This document shows, one piece after another, positions 48,053 to 60,100 of a stretch of 64,000 nucleotides of DNA (its first letter is position 1; every line of letters starts with the position of its first letter). A program made the position numbers and the translations under genes. The stretch comes from Strix aluco. Taxonomy: Eukaryota > Chordata > Aves > Strigiformes > Strigidae. The notes below the pieces were generated by a model. The model searched no databases. It saw only the letters and a program-made list of their open reading frames with translations, and had not been told where the DNA came from. The stretch is from NCBI RefSeq assembly GCF_031877795.1, contig NC_133933.1, positions 63,686,984-63,750,983 on the forward strand, written 5' to 3'.

Positions 48053-51000
48053 TCTTTAGTATTATTAGTGGTCTGTGTGTTGGAAGACAATTTGGGTGCA
48101 ATCCTTGGCTTCTTAATGTTGACAGGACTTCATCATAGATGTACCTGTATGTGTAATCGAATACATAGCAGATCACACGCCTCTTCTGTTGCTTTGCCTG
48201 TTGAGACCGCAGTCCCCTGGCATGGCAGGGTACGGCAGCTGGCAGAGCCCTTCCACCACAACAGGAAAAAATGGAAATAAGCCACAGGCAGTCAGCACTC
48301 CGGATTGGTCAGTAGCCATAAGAATCAATAGTGCTCGTGGTATGTCATTTTTGCTAAAGCTAGCAAACAGCAAAACAGAAACATTTGTACTTTTAAAAAT
48401 ACTCTTATTACTAATCTGTATTCCATTTTTAAGGAAACCCGAGTTCAAAACCTATTGACCTCAGCAGCCCTTGCATTGAAACCCAAACAAATATAAAGTA
48501 TGAACAAAAAATCCAAATGCAAACCAACTAAAGTGCATGATACATATGCATGCACAAGTATCCTAGCTCAGCTATAAGCATATCTATTATAATACCAATC
48601 AGTGTACAGGTCAGAAGGGAATGCAAAAAGTAAGAATGATATTAGTGTTAGGTGTTTCAGGAAATCTGTTTTATTCCTTGCGCAAGAAAGCATGATTTGT
48701 TGTATTGTTTCTTTCAAGGCTTATACTGCTAAAAAAATGCATACATCTATCACTGATTATTCTGCTGTAAAGGCAGGAAAAAGAAGAGTAGAACTGGTCA
48801 AAACATTTGTTACATTTAAAGGAGAAAAGGGAGAAAAAATGTTGTTTCACACACTATTATCTAAAGAAAGAACATCGTGACCAAGCAACCTCCTAACTGT
48901 TGCAGCCATGGTGCTCATCCATAAAGATCTGCACTAGGTGTTTAATCCACACATCCCCCGCTCCCTTGAGAGTGGCCAAATTTGCACCAAAACATGACCT
49001 TTGCAATCAGCTTCACAAAAAAGGGAAAAGTGCTCTCAAAAAATTGACAGTGTCCAAAAGCATATTGCAACAACATTTTGTCTCTGGAACACCCACACTT
49101 CTTTTTCAGTGTAGTTTTTTCACATCTTCAATGGTCAGCTGGTGTTTTTATGGATTTTTAAAGAGAAAATTGAGTCCCGGGAGTCCACCATAATTTAAAA
49201 TGGTCCAATTCACAAAGATGTATTAAAAAAACCCCAACACCCTCAGAGTACAGAATTTAGCATGACATAGCATCACACTTTTCCCCCAGTGTAGAGAAAA
49301 CAGTGTATTCACACACAGCACAAAACCATTTAAAAATACTTAAACATATAGTTTACATATTAAAAATGTAACTATGGCAAATCAGAATTTACCCTGAAAA
49401 AGGCCCACATAGTATGCCACAGTTCAGATAATAATGGCATCTGATTACCAGCTCTAAGGAAACAAAACCCTTAAGTCAAAAGCAAATGCACGAAGCACAG
49501 TTTTTCTCGGAACTGCCTATTCAGAGACAAATACAGAGACTGGAAAACTCAGATGAATTTGAGTGCATTTTTCTAAAGCAGCTTTTATGAACTAGGGAAG
49601 TCTTAACCTAACATCCTACACTATTTCAGGATTGGGTACCTTACTGGTTTGATAGTGATCTTCCATTACCAGGTGCAGAATAAGATTGGAAAGTGTCTCA
49701 GTGATCTCTTGAGCACCATTTTAAACTGCCACGTAAAGTTCTGGGTAGACAAGAGTCTATCATGCTTTGGTGCAAATACCATATGATTCAAGAGTTCACG
49801 GCCTTTCTGGCCAAAGACTCCCAGCATACAATAAAGGAAAACAATTGTATTTTTTCCTCAGAACATGTTTCACTAAATGTGTTTTTCAGATAGGATTTGC
49901 AAATGATGCCATGCTGTACAGAGCGATCCACAAACAGGATTCAGCAGCTGCTCCCCTGTTGCTCTGTGCAGATAACATTAAATTTCATGGATGTGGCAGC
50001 TCCTGTTGTTTTCTGTCCAATTTTGGAGGAGGGGAGGAGAGAAGATAGGAGGAAGCAGTATCTTATCTATATTGCTCTCTGGCAAACTTCTCAGAAATGC
50101 CAAAGAAATGGTGTTAACCCAACTCCGAAACAGAAGCGCTGGTCAGCTGAGAGAAAACACAATGACACCCAGAGGACCTCGTGGGGAGAGGTAGGTGAAG
50201 CTGTGTGGGTATGACTTCTGAAGATGAAGAATATGCTACTACTATTTTTGATTTGTAAACTAAGTCATTGCTTAAACAGTTCATTTTAAGGGTTTGGAAA
50301 TGTGAAATCTCTACCTCTTCTTAAAACAAGAAGTGTATCAGGTGATTAAGGTAAACACGACAATTAAAAGGAGTAAGAAAAGTTTGAAATGTTTTTGTAA
50401 TTACTCCCTAGTCATTGTTAGACTTTCCTGATTAACGTAGTTTCAAATCTTGAGCTAAAAGTACGTAGTAAGGAACTGGTATTATTGTACACACCATGCT
50501 GATAGCCTCTCAGCCAATTAAAAAAAATAAATCGCTTTTAACTTTTTAAAACACCTTTGAAAATAAAGACCTAAGACAACATACCTCTCAGTATGCCTTC
50601 TGCAAAGACTTTGGAAATACATGTATTTGACCCGCTGTTCCATTTGCAAAGTTGTTGCCACTGAAGATAATAATTGTTCCTCAAAATTCCTCCACAGCTG
50701 TGGTAAATGCCTCAGGGCCACCTGAGTCACCCCGGTGCATCACCTAGGTAATGCTAAGGCACAGCCTCCTGGCAGGGAGAAATCCAAGGTGTATCACCTC
50801 ACTGAGCTCCTGAAGACAGTAGCTTAGAAACAAAAACCATAATTCTTTCTCCAGATGGTTTTCAGCTTGAAGGTTATCTGAATAACCTTATTTTTTCTTT
50901 ATCATTCCCCACCAAGCTTGCATAAGTCAGAACATACAAGGACACTGACTTTCCATGACCTTGAAGCTACAGGCAGGCCTTGCCCAGCAGAGAACAGTAT

Positions 51001-51925
51001 TCGGCAAATGTTCTCCATGTCCTTTCTCAGAAGCCATCTTTAATTAAAAAATTTGCATAGTGCTGTTGGCAGGAGCTTTTGATGAGGCTCTGCAACAGAT
51101 CACTTCTCACTGAACTCTGCTGCAGCAGTTGTTCCTGGGAACTACTGCTGACAAGTTAACTGCAAAAATACATACTTGGTAGAACTTTGTAGAGAGAACA
51201 TTTTAAAAAAAAGTCACTTATGTGCTGGGTAAGGGATTTTTTTCTGTTATTGTTTTTTTTTCTGAGGTGGGGATATTTAACTATTATAGCATACATTGGG
51301 GCTTTAGTACAAAGCGAATAATGAGCCAACTTTGTTTGAAAGCTGATAAGCTCCACGCAGAGCACTGGACTTCCAACCTACCAAATGCTTAAGTATGTAA
51401 ACTACCCCACTGAAGCCACTGAAGATTTCTTATATATCTAGTGCTAAGCAAACACCTAGTCTTAATTAACTGGGACTCACCCTGGCAGCAGAAAATTAAC
51501 TAATTTAGAAGGTTTTGGAAATTTTAGGTGATTTCATTAGCAATTTGTTGATATTTGGCCCTTAGTGTTAAGCAATAATAAAACTTGCAGCTAAGAAGAG
51601 ATACATTTATTTACAATCCTAAGAATGTCTTTGTTAACACACGAATTAATGGCAATTAATTGCAAATAGTATTGGAAAGATCCCATCAAAAATAATTTTC
51701 CCAGAACATATCCTCACCCTGAAAGAAACGTTAACGTTTCCTTCATCCCTCAGACTTGTCAAGCAAGACTTATTTTTAGGAGTACCTCACAATGAAATAC
51801 TGTACACTGGAGATTTTAAGCGTATAGAGAGGCTGAATAAATCATGACTTTGTTCTTCATTCCCCAGACGGCAAGCAGTGCTCTGTTTAACCGTACTGGT
51901 TAGCAGCTGTAGACTAAGCTTTCCT
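48053..51925. other. Intergenic DNA, no intact gene seen
   Basis: AT-rich DNA with frames of at most about 105 codons (49897-50214), none with a recognisable domain. No RNA gene or repeat landmark was identified. Confidence 0.45.
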
Positions 51926-51931
51926 GGCAGT

Positions 51932-52284
51932 TGTTCTGACCGCAGGTAGAGAATGACACAGACTCGAGCTTATACAAAAGCCACAAGTTTATTATAAATC
52001 ACATAGCAAACCGTAGCATCTGGTGAAGGAATAGAGGGTGCTTCACATACCTATCAGTTGGGGATCCCTAAACAAGACAATGCTGGGTCTCTTGATTTCA
52101 TGCCTCTATCCATTGTAGATGCTCGCTGGATGACCAGATCAAAACATACAACGTTGGAAAGATTGTTAGCAAGAAGGTGGAAGAAAGGGATCCCTTAGTA
52201 CAGAGACAAAGGTGGCTTCAGAGAGTTTTGCTACTACAGTGGATGAATCATTTCAGTCACCTGAGAAGTGGTGGTGACTGAACA
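51932..52284 (-). mobile_element. Solo LTR-like element, minus orientation (353 bp)
   Basis: On the plus strand it runs from TGTTCTGACCGC to GTGACTGAACA, giving TG...CA ends with a perfect TGTTC inverted terminus. It is flanked by 6-bp near-identical repeats, GGCAGT (51926-51931) and GCCAGT (52285-52290), as expected for a 6-bp target duplication. On the minus strand an AATAAA (plus-strand TTTATT at 51988-51993) lies near the 3' end, where an LTR polyadenylation signal belongs. There is no coding content. It sits about 490 bp upstream of the CpG island of the downstream gene. Confidence 0.6.
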
Positions 52285-52769
52285 GCCAGTCGGCTTGCTC
52301 TTAGTTCCTCATCCTCATTCTCCATAGAAACTATTTCACTGGTCTTATTTGGAAATTTTTTTCCAACTTAAAACAACTGTGAGCGTATTTTTCTCTTTTA
52401 ATAAAGCTGTCTCACTGAGAAACTATATATAGCAATAGCAGAAGAGAAGCTTGTAATTTCTACGGACAAGGAAATGGAGATGTAAAGAGTTGTGCAGCTT
52501 CCCCACAGCCTCCCTGCCTTGTCGGACTCTCCTTGTCAGTCCTGACAATTGCACCATCTATTTCCTTCTACAGAAGGGAAACATCTCCCGATTCCAGGCC
52601 AACCACAATACATATACGGACAAGAAGCTGCGCTTTTCGTATGGCGCAGTACCTTGGGCAATCACTGCCACAGGATTTCCCCATCCCCTTTGTTTTAGCC
52701 TCCCATCAAGTCTCTCCTGCAGGCTGGACATCAAGTGGGGTCACAGTTAGTTTTGATGAGACGGTCGGT

Positions 52770-54180
52770 GGTAGAGGGCCCGACAGGAACGGTTCTGACC
52801 CCGACCAGCTCCGGCATGTCATTTTCTACTACGCTAAGGCCCGGCTGAAAGAGGGGGTCAGGGACAACGCGCACCCCACTCACAGCTGCAGAGGGAGCCT
52901 GGGCGAGGAAAAATTGCTTTCCTTGCTTCGAAATTTCTATTCAAAAGCAACCGAAAAGCAGATGATGTCTTTCTGCGCGCCCTCTCCCCCACGCGAGCGG
53001 GAGTGTGAGGGCAAACGCTGGCTACAAAGCGAAGCCGCTGAAGGCACCGCCGGTGGAGGGCGGGGGGGGCCGGTCCCAACCCGGCGGCAGCGGGGCCACG
53101 TCCGCCCCCGCCCGCACCCCGGGGACCGACCGGGGCGGCTCGCCCGGGGTTCCCCGCCGCGCCGCGGGTCCCTCCCTCCAGCCCTGACGGAGCGGCTGGG
53201 GACAAACAGCCCCCGGGTGCCGAGCCGAGCTGGGGGAAGGGGCAGCCGGGGCGGGGGCGTGCAGGGAGTGTGGGGAGGGGGCACGGCCGGGCGGCTACAT
53301 CAGCCCCCGCCTGCCCAGAGCCGGGGCTGGCTGCTGAGCCGCCCCACGGCCCCCAGGCGGCGGCGGCGACTGGGGGACTCTGAGGAGGAGCCGCCTGCGC
53401 GGCCCAGCGGCGGCGGCGGCGGGCGGGCCGGACACACCGACCGAGCAGCCGCGGCCCGGGGCGGGGAGGGGAGACCGGCAGCGCCATGGCCACCAAGGTG
53501 AGCAGCCCCCGGCGCGGCCCGGGGGGTCGTGAGGCGGCTCCGGGGCGCCCCCTGCGCCGAGCCCCCGGACACCGAGCAGGCCTGGCGGAGGGGCTCGGCG
53601 GGCAACAGCCCCTCTCGGCGGCGGGCGGGAGGGAGGGAGGCCCCGCGGGGGACGGGCTGCGTCTCGGGGGTCGGGGGAGCCAGTCCCCTCCCTGGCGGCG
53701 GGAGGGAGCGGAGGACGGGGCCGCCCGCCGCGCCGCGCTCGGGCCTCGCCGCCGCTGCCCGGCCCCTGCGGGCGGCGCGGAGGGCTCGGCGGGGCAGCGC
53801 CAACTCCGGGGCAGGGGAAAGTTGTTTTCTGCTTTTTGTCTGCCCTGCAGTCTCCCCCGCTCGCCCAGTCGCCCCCCGCCCCCTTCTCCGGCTCGCCCGG
53901 AGCGACTGTGGGGTCGAAAAGCTGCCGGAGGCCGAGGGCTGCTCCTCCCGCTGCCCGGGCGCCCCTGCCCCGCTTCCACCGTGCCCCGCGGACCGCGGCG
54001 GTGGCGGGGAAAGGCCTGGGCCGCCGGCGGGCCCTGACGCCCGGGCGGGGGCCGGGGCGTCCCGGCTGCCTCGCACCCGCCCGGCCGCCCGCGGCATGAG
54101 GGCGGCTGATGCAGACCCCCTCGAGCGGCATCCAGGGGGTGGGTGTGTGCTGGAGCCCGGTCCAGAGTGTGCGACCGCGT
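52770..54180 (+). promoter_or_regulatory. CpG-island promoter of the downstream gene
   Basis: GC and CpG density rise abruptly at about 52.77 kb and fall back to AT-rich sequence at about 54.18 kb. It contains GC boxes such as GGGGCGGGGGCGTG near 53249 and GGGGCGGGGAGGGG near 53460, and CGG runs at 53348-53358 and 53406-53421. No TATA box precedes the candidate first exon, as is usual for a housekeeping-type vertebrate promoter. Long open frames in several registers here (for example 52858-53979 on the minus strand) are Arg/Pro/Gly/Ala-rich products of the base composition. Confidence 0.9.
53486..53497 (+). CDS. First coding exon of an unidentified gene: Met-Ala-Thr-Lys then a splice donor
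   Basis: GCGCCATGG gives a good Kozak context for the ATG at 53486. Four codons (ATG GCC ACC AAG) are followed by AAG/GTGAGC, a near-perfect donor with GT at 53498-53499, in phase 0. The frame stays open for 183 codons past the donor, but that continuation is low-complexity Arg/Gly/Pro and is better read as intron. Vertebrate proteins beginning MATK whose first coding exon could stop there include annexin A4 and RUFY2. The next exon is not in the window, so neither can be chosen, and the tandem upstream gene does not obviously fit either neighbourhood. The transcription start is not resolved. Confidence 0.55.
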
Positions 54181-57100
54181 AATAGGAGAGTCTGGTTGTT
54201 AAAAAACAAATAAAAAAGCAGGAAGTGAAATTATTTTGTTCCGTTCTTCAACAGTATCTGCTATGAATGCAACAGTCAAAATTAGCCCATCCTATCTGAA
54301 ACTGGCCTCTTTCTAAATTAACAATATTTATTTGCTATATCGGTTGACAAAAACATTTCTGCTTGTGTAGGTGTGAGTTAACATCCACCAGCAAATGTCA
54401 TCTGTAAGTTGGCTAAATATCGCAGAAGGCTTTTTTGGTATTTGAAGCAATACTTTTGAGTCATCTGATTCCATGAACTTGGCCAGCAGTTTAAAAACTT
54501 CCTTTTAATGAGGCAGTTCTCACACAGTACACTATTTGTGTTGCACTTCTCAGTACTGGAGGAATTCTGCATCTTGAATGTGTCAAATGTAATGTGTAAG
54601 TAGCTGTCTCTGTAACCATGTAAGTTGATGGTTACTCATGTTTTAGTAAACTTTTTTAGAAGCACAGAGAAGTTGGTTTTAGGCTTCAAAATCGCTTGGG
54701 CAGTTTAAGAAGTATTAATATAGTGAAATTTATGTTCTGTTGAGGTTTTAGAATATTGTTGATGGACTCAACTTTAATATTGGTGGTTTCCACTGATATG
54801 TGGGATGTGTGTATGAATAATATGTAATCAACCTAACTATTAAGAAAAAGATTACTTCAGTGTACACATATACCACATAGTCTAAGCAGATACTGTTCTA
54901 CAACAGTTTACTGTTTCTCTCCTCACTTTGAGGTGCAGTATCCTCACAGGATCCTGCATTCTGTGCTGAACACGTGAAGCCATTTTATTCATACATTTGG
55001 AAACTTTCAATTCACTTTTCTTGAAATTAATTTTTTGGAGTCATGGCCTCAGACTGAAGGGTGTATAATTTCTGACTTCCGAACCAGGACTGGTTTGAAA
55101 TCAGGTGGTGCAATTTTTTTCATTCTACACGTTGCAAGTTATGGTAATTTACTTTAACTTGAAGGTTAAAACTGGGAAGTGATAGTCAGTAAAGACTTGA
55201 TATTTTGTTGTTATTACTTTGATATGCTGGTAACTGAGAGTAGTACTGAAGAGAACCTTACTTTATTTTCTGTGAGCTTCACCCCAGCGATAGGTCCCTG
55301 TCTGTGAATCGCCCGGCTTTGGATGTTAATTTATTAAACTTGTGCAAATGTCAGCTATAGTAAAGGATACACTATTAGAAAAAAATGTGTGTAATTGGAT
55401 CAAGAAACAGCTTTTAGGAGCTTGGCCAACTAACCAGTGACCGTTTCACTTGGAAAGTAAATTTTGTTTTCAAACTGTAAACAAACTTCTCACCTTCTCC
55501 TTGCGCTCCTTCCAAAATAGCCTATTTGTAAAAGAAATATGCAAAGTGTATTTGCATTGTATGTGAAAATGTTAACAAAACTAGACTATAATTAGGCATC
55601 TGGAGTGTGAATTTCTCAAACTTTAATGGTGTTGAATCCTATATAGCTGGTAGGGGTGACTGACAGGCCTGGCCTGTGCTGCTCTGGCTATTAGCACTTC
55701 CTGAATTAATTCCTGTTTAAACTAGAATATACTTTCCAAGAAGGGCTGGGGAAAAATTCAGTCTTGATTTGAATGCTTTCAGTGATGGAAAAATCTAGTC
55801 TGTCCTTTTTTGTTGTTGTTTGACAACTCTCTTGCTGTTGATTTTTTTTTTTTTTTTTTTTTTTAAATTTTGAATCTAATTTGCCCAGGTTCTGTTTCAG
55901 GCTTTATCCTTTTGTCTACAAGATTTACAGATGCTTGTATCAAAGTGTTAGGTTTCCGGCGGGGGGGGGGGGTGGGGAACACGAATTTCTTCTACAGCTA
56001 ACTTGTAAACCCTGGCCACTTTTCTTGCCTCCGACTTTGATAAACCACAGCAATTAAGTTTCTAGTGTTTTCCAGTATGAAGACATGGTCTACAGTCATG
56101 TAATCTGCTGGCTCTTCCCTGTACCATTCAAACTCACTGGATTTCTTACTGAAATAATAAAAGCTTTTAGGGGAAAGGACTACTATTTTCACACAAAAAG
56201 ACCTTTATCGATCCTTTCCTACCCTGTTTGTTAACTGGCAACTTGGTAGGGAGTCCTTTGTTGAAATGGGTCACGGTTAGCTGTAGGCCCCAAGTACTGT
56301 GGAGGCTGTGAGCTGAGCTAGCAGTCACCACTGCTCCTTCTCCTTCCTTGCTCCTCATCCTGTGCTGTCTGTATGTCCCAGGATCCAACACTTGTCAGGC
56401 CTGTCTTTGAGCTACTGTAAGTTGCTGAAATAGCAAAAGATTAACTGGAACAGTGGGGCCACTTTCTCCAGTTCTAGGGAGGTACAGTAGCTGAAAGATT
56501 GCTCAGAGATGATACAAGAAGTTGTGTGGGGAGGGGGAGACTTTCATGGTGAAGGGTAGATATATAAATAGGAAATGGAGGATCTGAGACTTCTGGTGGC
56601 AGTTCTTTTGTTGGCTAGATCCTTACTGTAACTTGGCAGTGGATTTTGTGGTTCCCTGAAGGCTTGCTCAAGGTCACATGCTCTAAAAACTGAAGCAAGT
56701 GAAAAAACAAATCAAAACGAAAAAACGGATTGTTTAGGAGATGCTAACGTCCACAGTTTTACAGTAATTTAACTGAACCTGATTTCAGAGGTAGGCAATT
56801 TCCTACCTACATTTAAGAACTGATGCATTAAGATAAATATTTTGGATGCTTCCTTCGGAAACAGTGTTGAGCTTACTAATTCCTTCTTTTTAACTGTGCG
56901 TTACAAAAGGTGAAAAGTATCTGAGCCTAAAAGAATAAAGCTTAAAAATTTTTCAAAACTCAGTCACAAAGAAAATGCAGTATTTTAACTATGTTTCTGT
57001 GTTAGTTGCTTGCAGAAGCTGCAGATGAGATTCTCATTCTTCTATTTGTTCCTTCTTGACTACTTTGGCCTTTCCTCCTCTTTCCCCACTAGAGTTTGCC

Positions 57101-60100
57101 AAGTCCCAGCTTTACTCATGCCCTTTCTTTTGTTTTTGAATTTCATTGAATAGGGAGAGCTAGAAATGTCAGGAAGTTATATGCTGGCTTTTAAATTACA
57201 TGCTCCCTATCTCACTCTATTTTTAAGAGTTATTATTTTAAAATGTAGACAAGTTGTCTTCTTGAAAATGCAGATGTTTTACCATTTGTGAAGTCCTAAT
57301 TTCAGAAGGAGGTGATGATATTAAGAGAAGTTGATAGGTTACATGCATGCTGAGGGTCAAGACAGTTCTTCTGGAACTGCTAATGTGCAGTGAGAATTTT
57401 AATTTAAAAGTTGAAGCTGGAACTAGGAGCCGATAATCTCTGATTTATAAGAGTAACACTGTTGAACTTGGTGACATTACTTTCACAAGCTAGGTATTTC
57501 ACAAGGCAGGTATTGATAAGCTGCATGAGGGTAGGCCCCTCTTAGTGTCAGTAGCAACAGATTTTAATTTGTAACTCTAGGGGCACCTGTATCCCACCAT
57601 TATGTTCGTGATTGTTCACTCGTCTGTCTACTTTAAGAACTAGTTTATCTGGTTCTGTTTGTAGGGCTGGGCCCTTTTTTATGGGGACAAGTTCCTTGAG
57701 ATGAAAAATTAGACTGAATATTATGTTCTTAAAAGAAGGTATAGCTTAGCAATACTTGTAAAACACAGAAATGTTCAAGGCTTTTTTGTCCATATAATCA
57801 TGTTGGATTCTCTTGTGAATGTCACTTACCAAGTATAGTTGAATTTAGCATGGTTCTTGTTGTTGTGTGAGGGAAGAGCATGATTTATGTATGAACATTT
57901 TAGGTAGGAAAAAATAACAACACATTAAACTTCAAATAAAGGTTATTTTTCTTAAGTGTGTATCCTTCCTTTCGTCTTTCTCTTTGATTCTATTGCTCTT
58001 ACTAGTGTAAGGCTCCCCCAAAGAAGTCTCACATTTTCCTTTGTACCATCAGGAAGCTGTTTGTATGTTTGCGCAGAAACAATTCTTTGTTCTGATTTGC
58101 AGCTGGGAAGCAAAGCATCCCTCTGTGCTAAACCCTCCAAATACCCAAACTTTTCGTTCTACAAGACTGCCTTCTGTATTGTCATAACTTTGAAAGTAAA
58201 CTTTTTTAGGAAATTTCATCTTAAGAGACAATTATTCAGTTAGTAAATCTTAATACATCTGTGAGTTGGGATGAACTTCTATGCAGATCACTTCATAACC
58301 CATTCAGCACGTCCCACTATTGAATTCAGCAAATTACGAGACGTAATACAAAAAATGAGATTACAGTTGATTTATATATGTAGGATGTGATGAAACAAAA
58401 CTAATTAGGTGAAGTAATAATTTTGATTTTTATGGTCTTAATCATATAAAAAGTTGTTTGTTTTTTTAAGCTATGATTAAGTAGATGTGAAAATATTTCC
58501 TGGGACTTTTCTAGATTATTTTGGTTTGGTGGTTTGTTGGTTTGTTTTTTGTTTTTTTTTTTTTAAGGGGCAACAAGATGACTAGAGAAGGTGAAAAAGT
58601 TTGGTAATGCAAATTTACCAGATTCCTGTCCTATTGATGGAGTGAGATGTTATGATGAGCATGAGAACTGATACAGTCTTATTTTATTAAGATACAGGTT
58701 TTCTGTTCATCTTTCTGTCTGACGTTATTGATCTCTTTAAAAGTTCAGTGATAAGTGGGTTATGTTGCATTGCAGCAAATAGTAATGCAAGGCTTCTCAT
58801 TTTGGTGCTGGGAAGCTGAAGAGCGGGTGAGATCTATTTGATGCTGTGCTTGGGTAATGATTTCTCTGACTCAGTTTTTCAAAGTTATTTTAAGCACCTA
58901 GGCATTGAGTCATCAGAGACTCATTACCAGAGGTCGTCATTTAAAAACATGATTACAGTAGCTAAAGAGAAGGAAGTCTGGTATCAGATATCATAAGCTT
59001 CATCTGATTTATAGATTCAGTGATTCAGATTTCACTCTGGTAGAATTTCTCCATATATCAGTATTTCAGAAAGAAGTCTTTACAGGTAACTGTGGCTTTG
59101 TAAAAAAGTTTTTTACTCCATTCTGTCAAGGTTTTCCTCTTTTAGAATTGTCTTCCTCTTTTATAATCTCTGATTTTCAGGTCTTGAAAAAGCTCCTGAA
59201 ATAGTGAATATCCAACACATTCTTTTGTTCATAAAAACCTCCTTATTTGATTAGGACATATGGCAAATTTCAAGAGTTTACAGAGATTACAAAGGGGAAA
59301 TGATACAAGAACTTTGCTGTTTTAAATATATGGATTCCCTCCTGTATTAAATTTACGAGGAATGTCAACATTGACAGTGTTGGAAGCAGTCTTGCAAAAC
59401 ATTACAAAAGCAGGTAATAGAGACTGTAAAATAGTGGGAGTGATTCGTTTCAACCAGCACTAAACAGTAGGACAGATCAACATTTAGATATCTGGAATTA
59501 TTTAAAGTAAATAATTGTGGCAGTGCTCAGCATTCAAAGCTAAATGTCTTCTATTTGAAAGCATGTTTCACAATTACAAGGTCATTCAAATTCACTTCAA
59601 ACTTCTCTGAGGGGGCAAAAATCAGAGCTTGGGCATTTACTTTCTGTAGTTGTATTCCTGCTTTCTCAGCAATTTATGACTGGAAAGGAGCTTCCCAAGT
59701 AACACAAAGTTCAAAAAACAAAGCAATCTTGTAGTCCAATAAGCAAAATTTAAGTGCTACTGAAGAGAAAAAACATGTGCATATTGCTTACTGGAAAATT
59801 TATTTTAAGCTCTGAGCCTTATTGTTTTTTTCCAAAGCAGTCTTTCTCTTTGAGCTTCATATGGGCAAGAAACCTCCATCAAAAAAAAAAAAAAAAAGGG
59901 CAATTAAGACCAGAATCACATAACTTTGACAAATAGTCCTCTGTGAGAACCACAGCAGGAGGAGAAGGGCACAAGGGACAACTCTTCTTGTAGGGAGCTG
60001 TCTTTATGCAGGCTGATCCAGCTGTTGTGTAGTTGCGAGGGGACATTCAGGACATCGCGTGGTATGAAGGGCACTCGAGCCATCCTGTGCACTGCTTGTA

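Noticed and set aside
52858..53979. 373-codon minus-strand open frame in the CpG island
   Set aside because: Composition is almost all Arg, Pro, Gly, Ala and Ser and several registers are open at once, as expected from GC-rich DNA without stops. No domain or splice evidence.
53295..54209. Other long minus-strand frames (304 and 265 codons) and plus-strand frames of 183-217 codons
   Set aside because: Same compositional artefact of the CpG island. The plus-strand 183-codon frame crosses a near-perfect donor.
56630..56690. MIR-like words (GCTTGCTCAAGGTCACATGC)
   Set aside because: Only one short block matches and flanking blocks are absent, so it was not called as a SINE.
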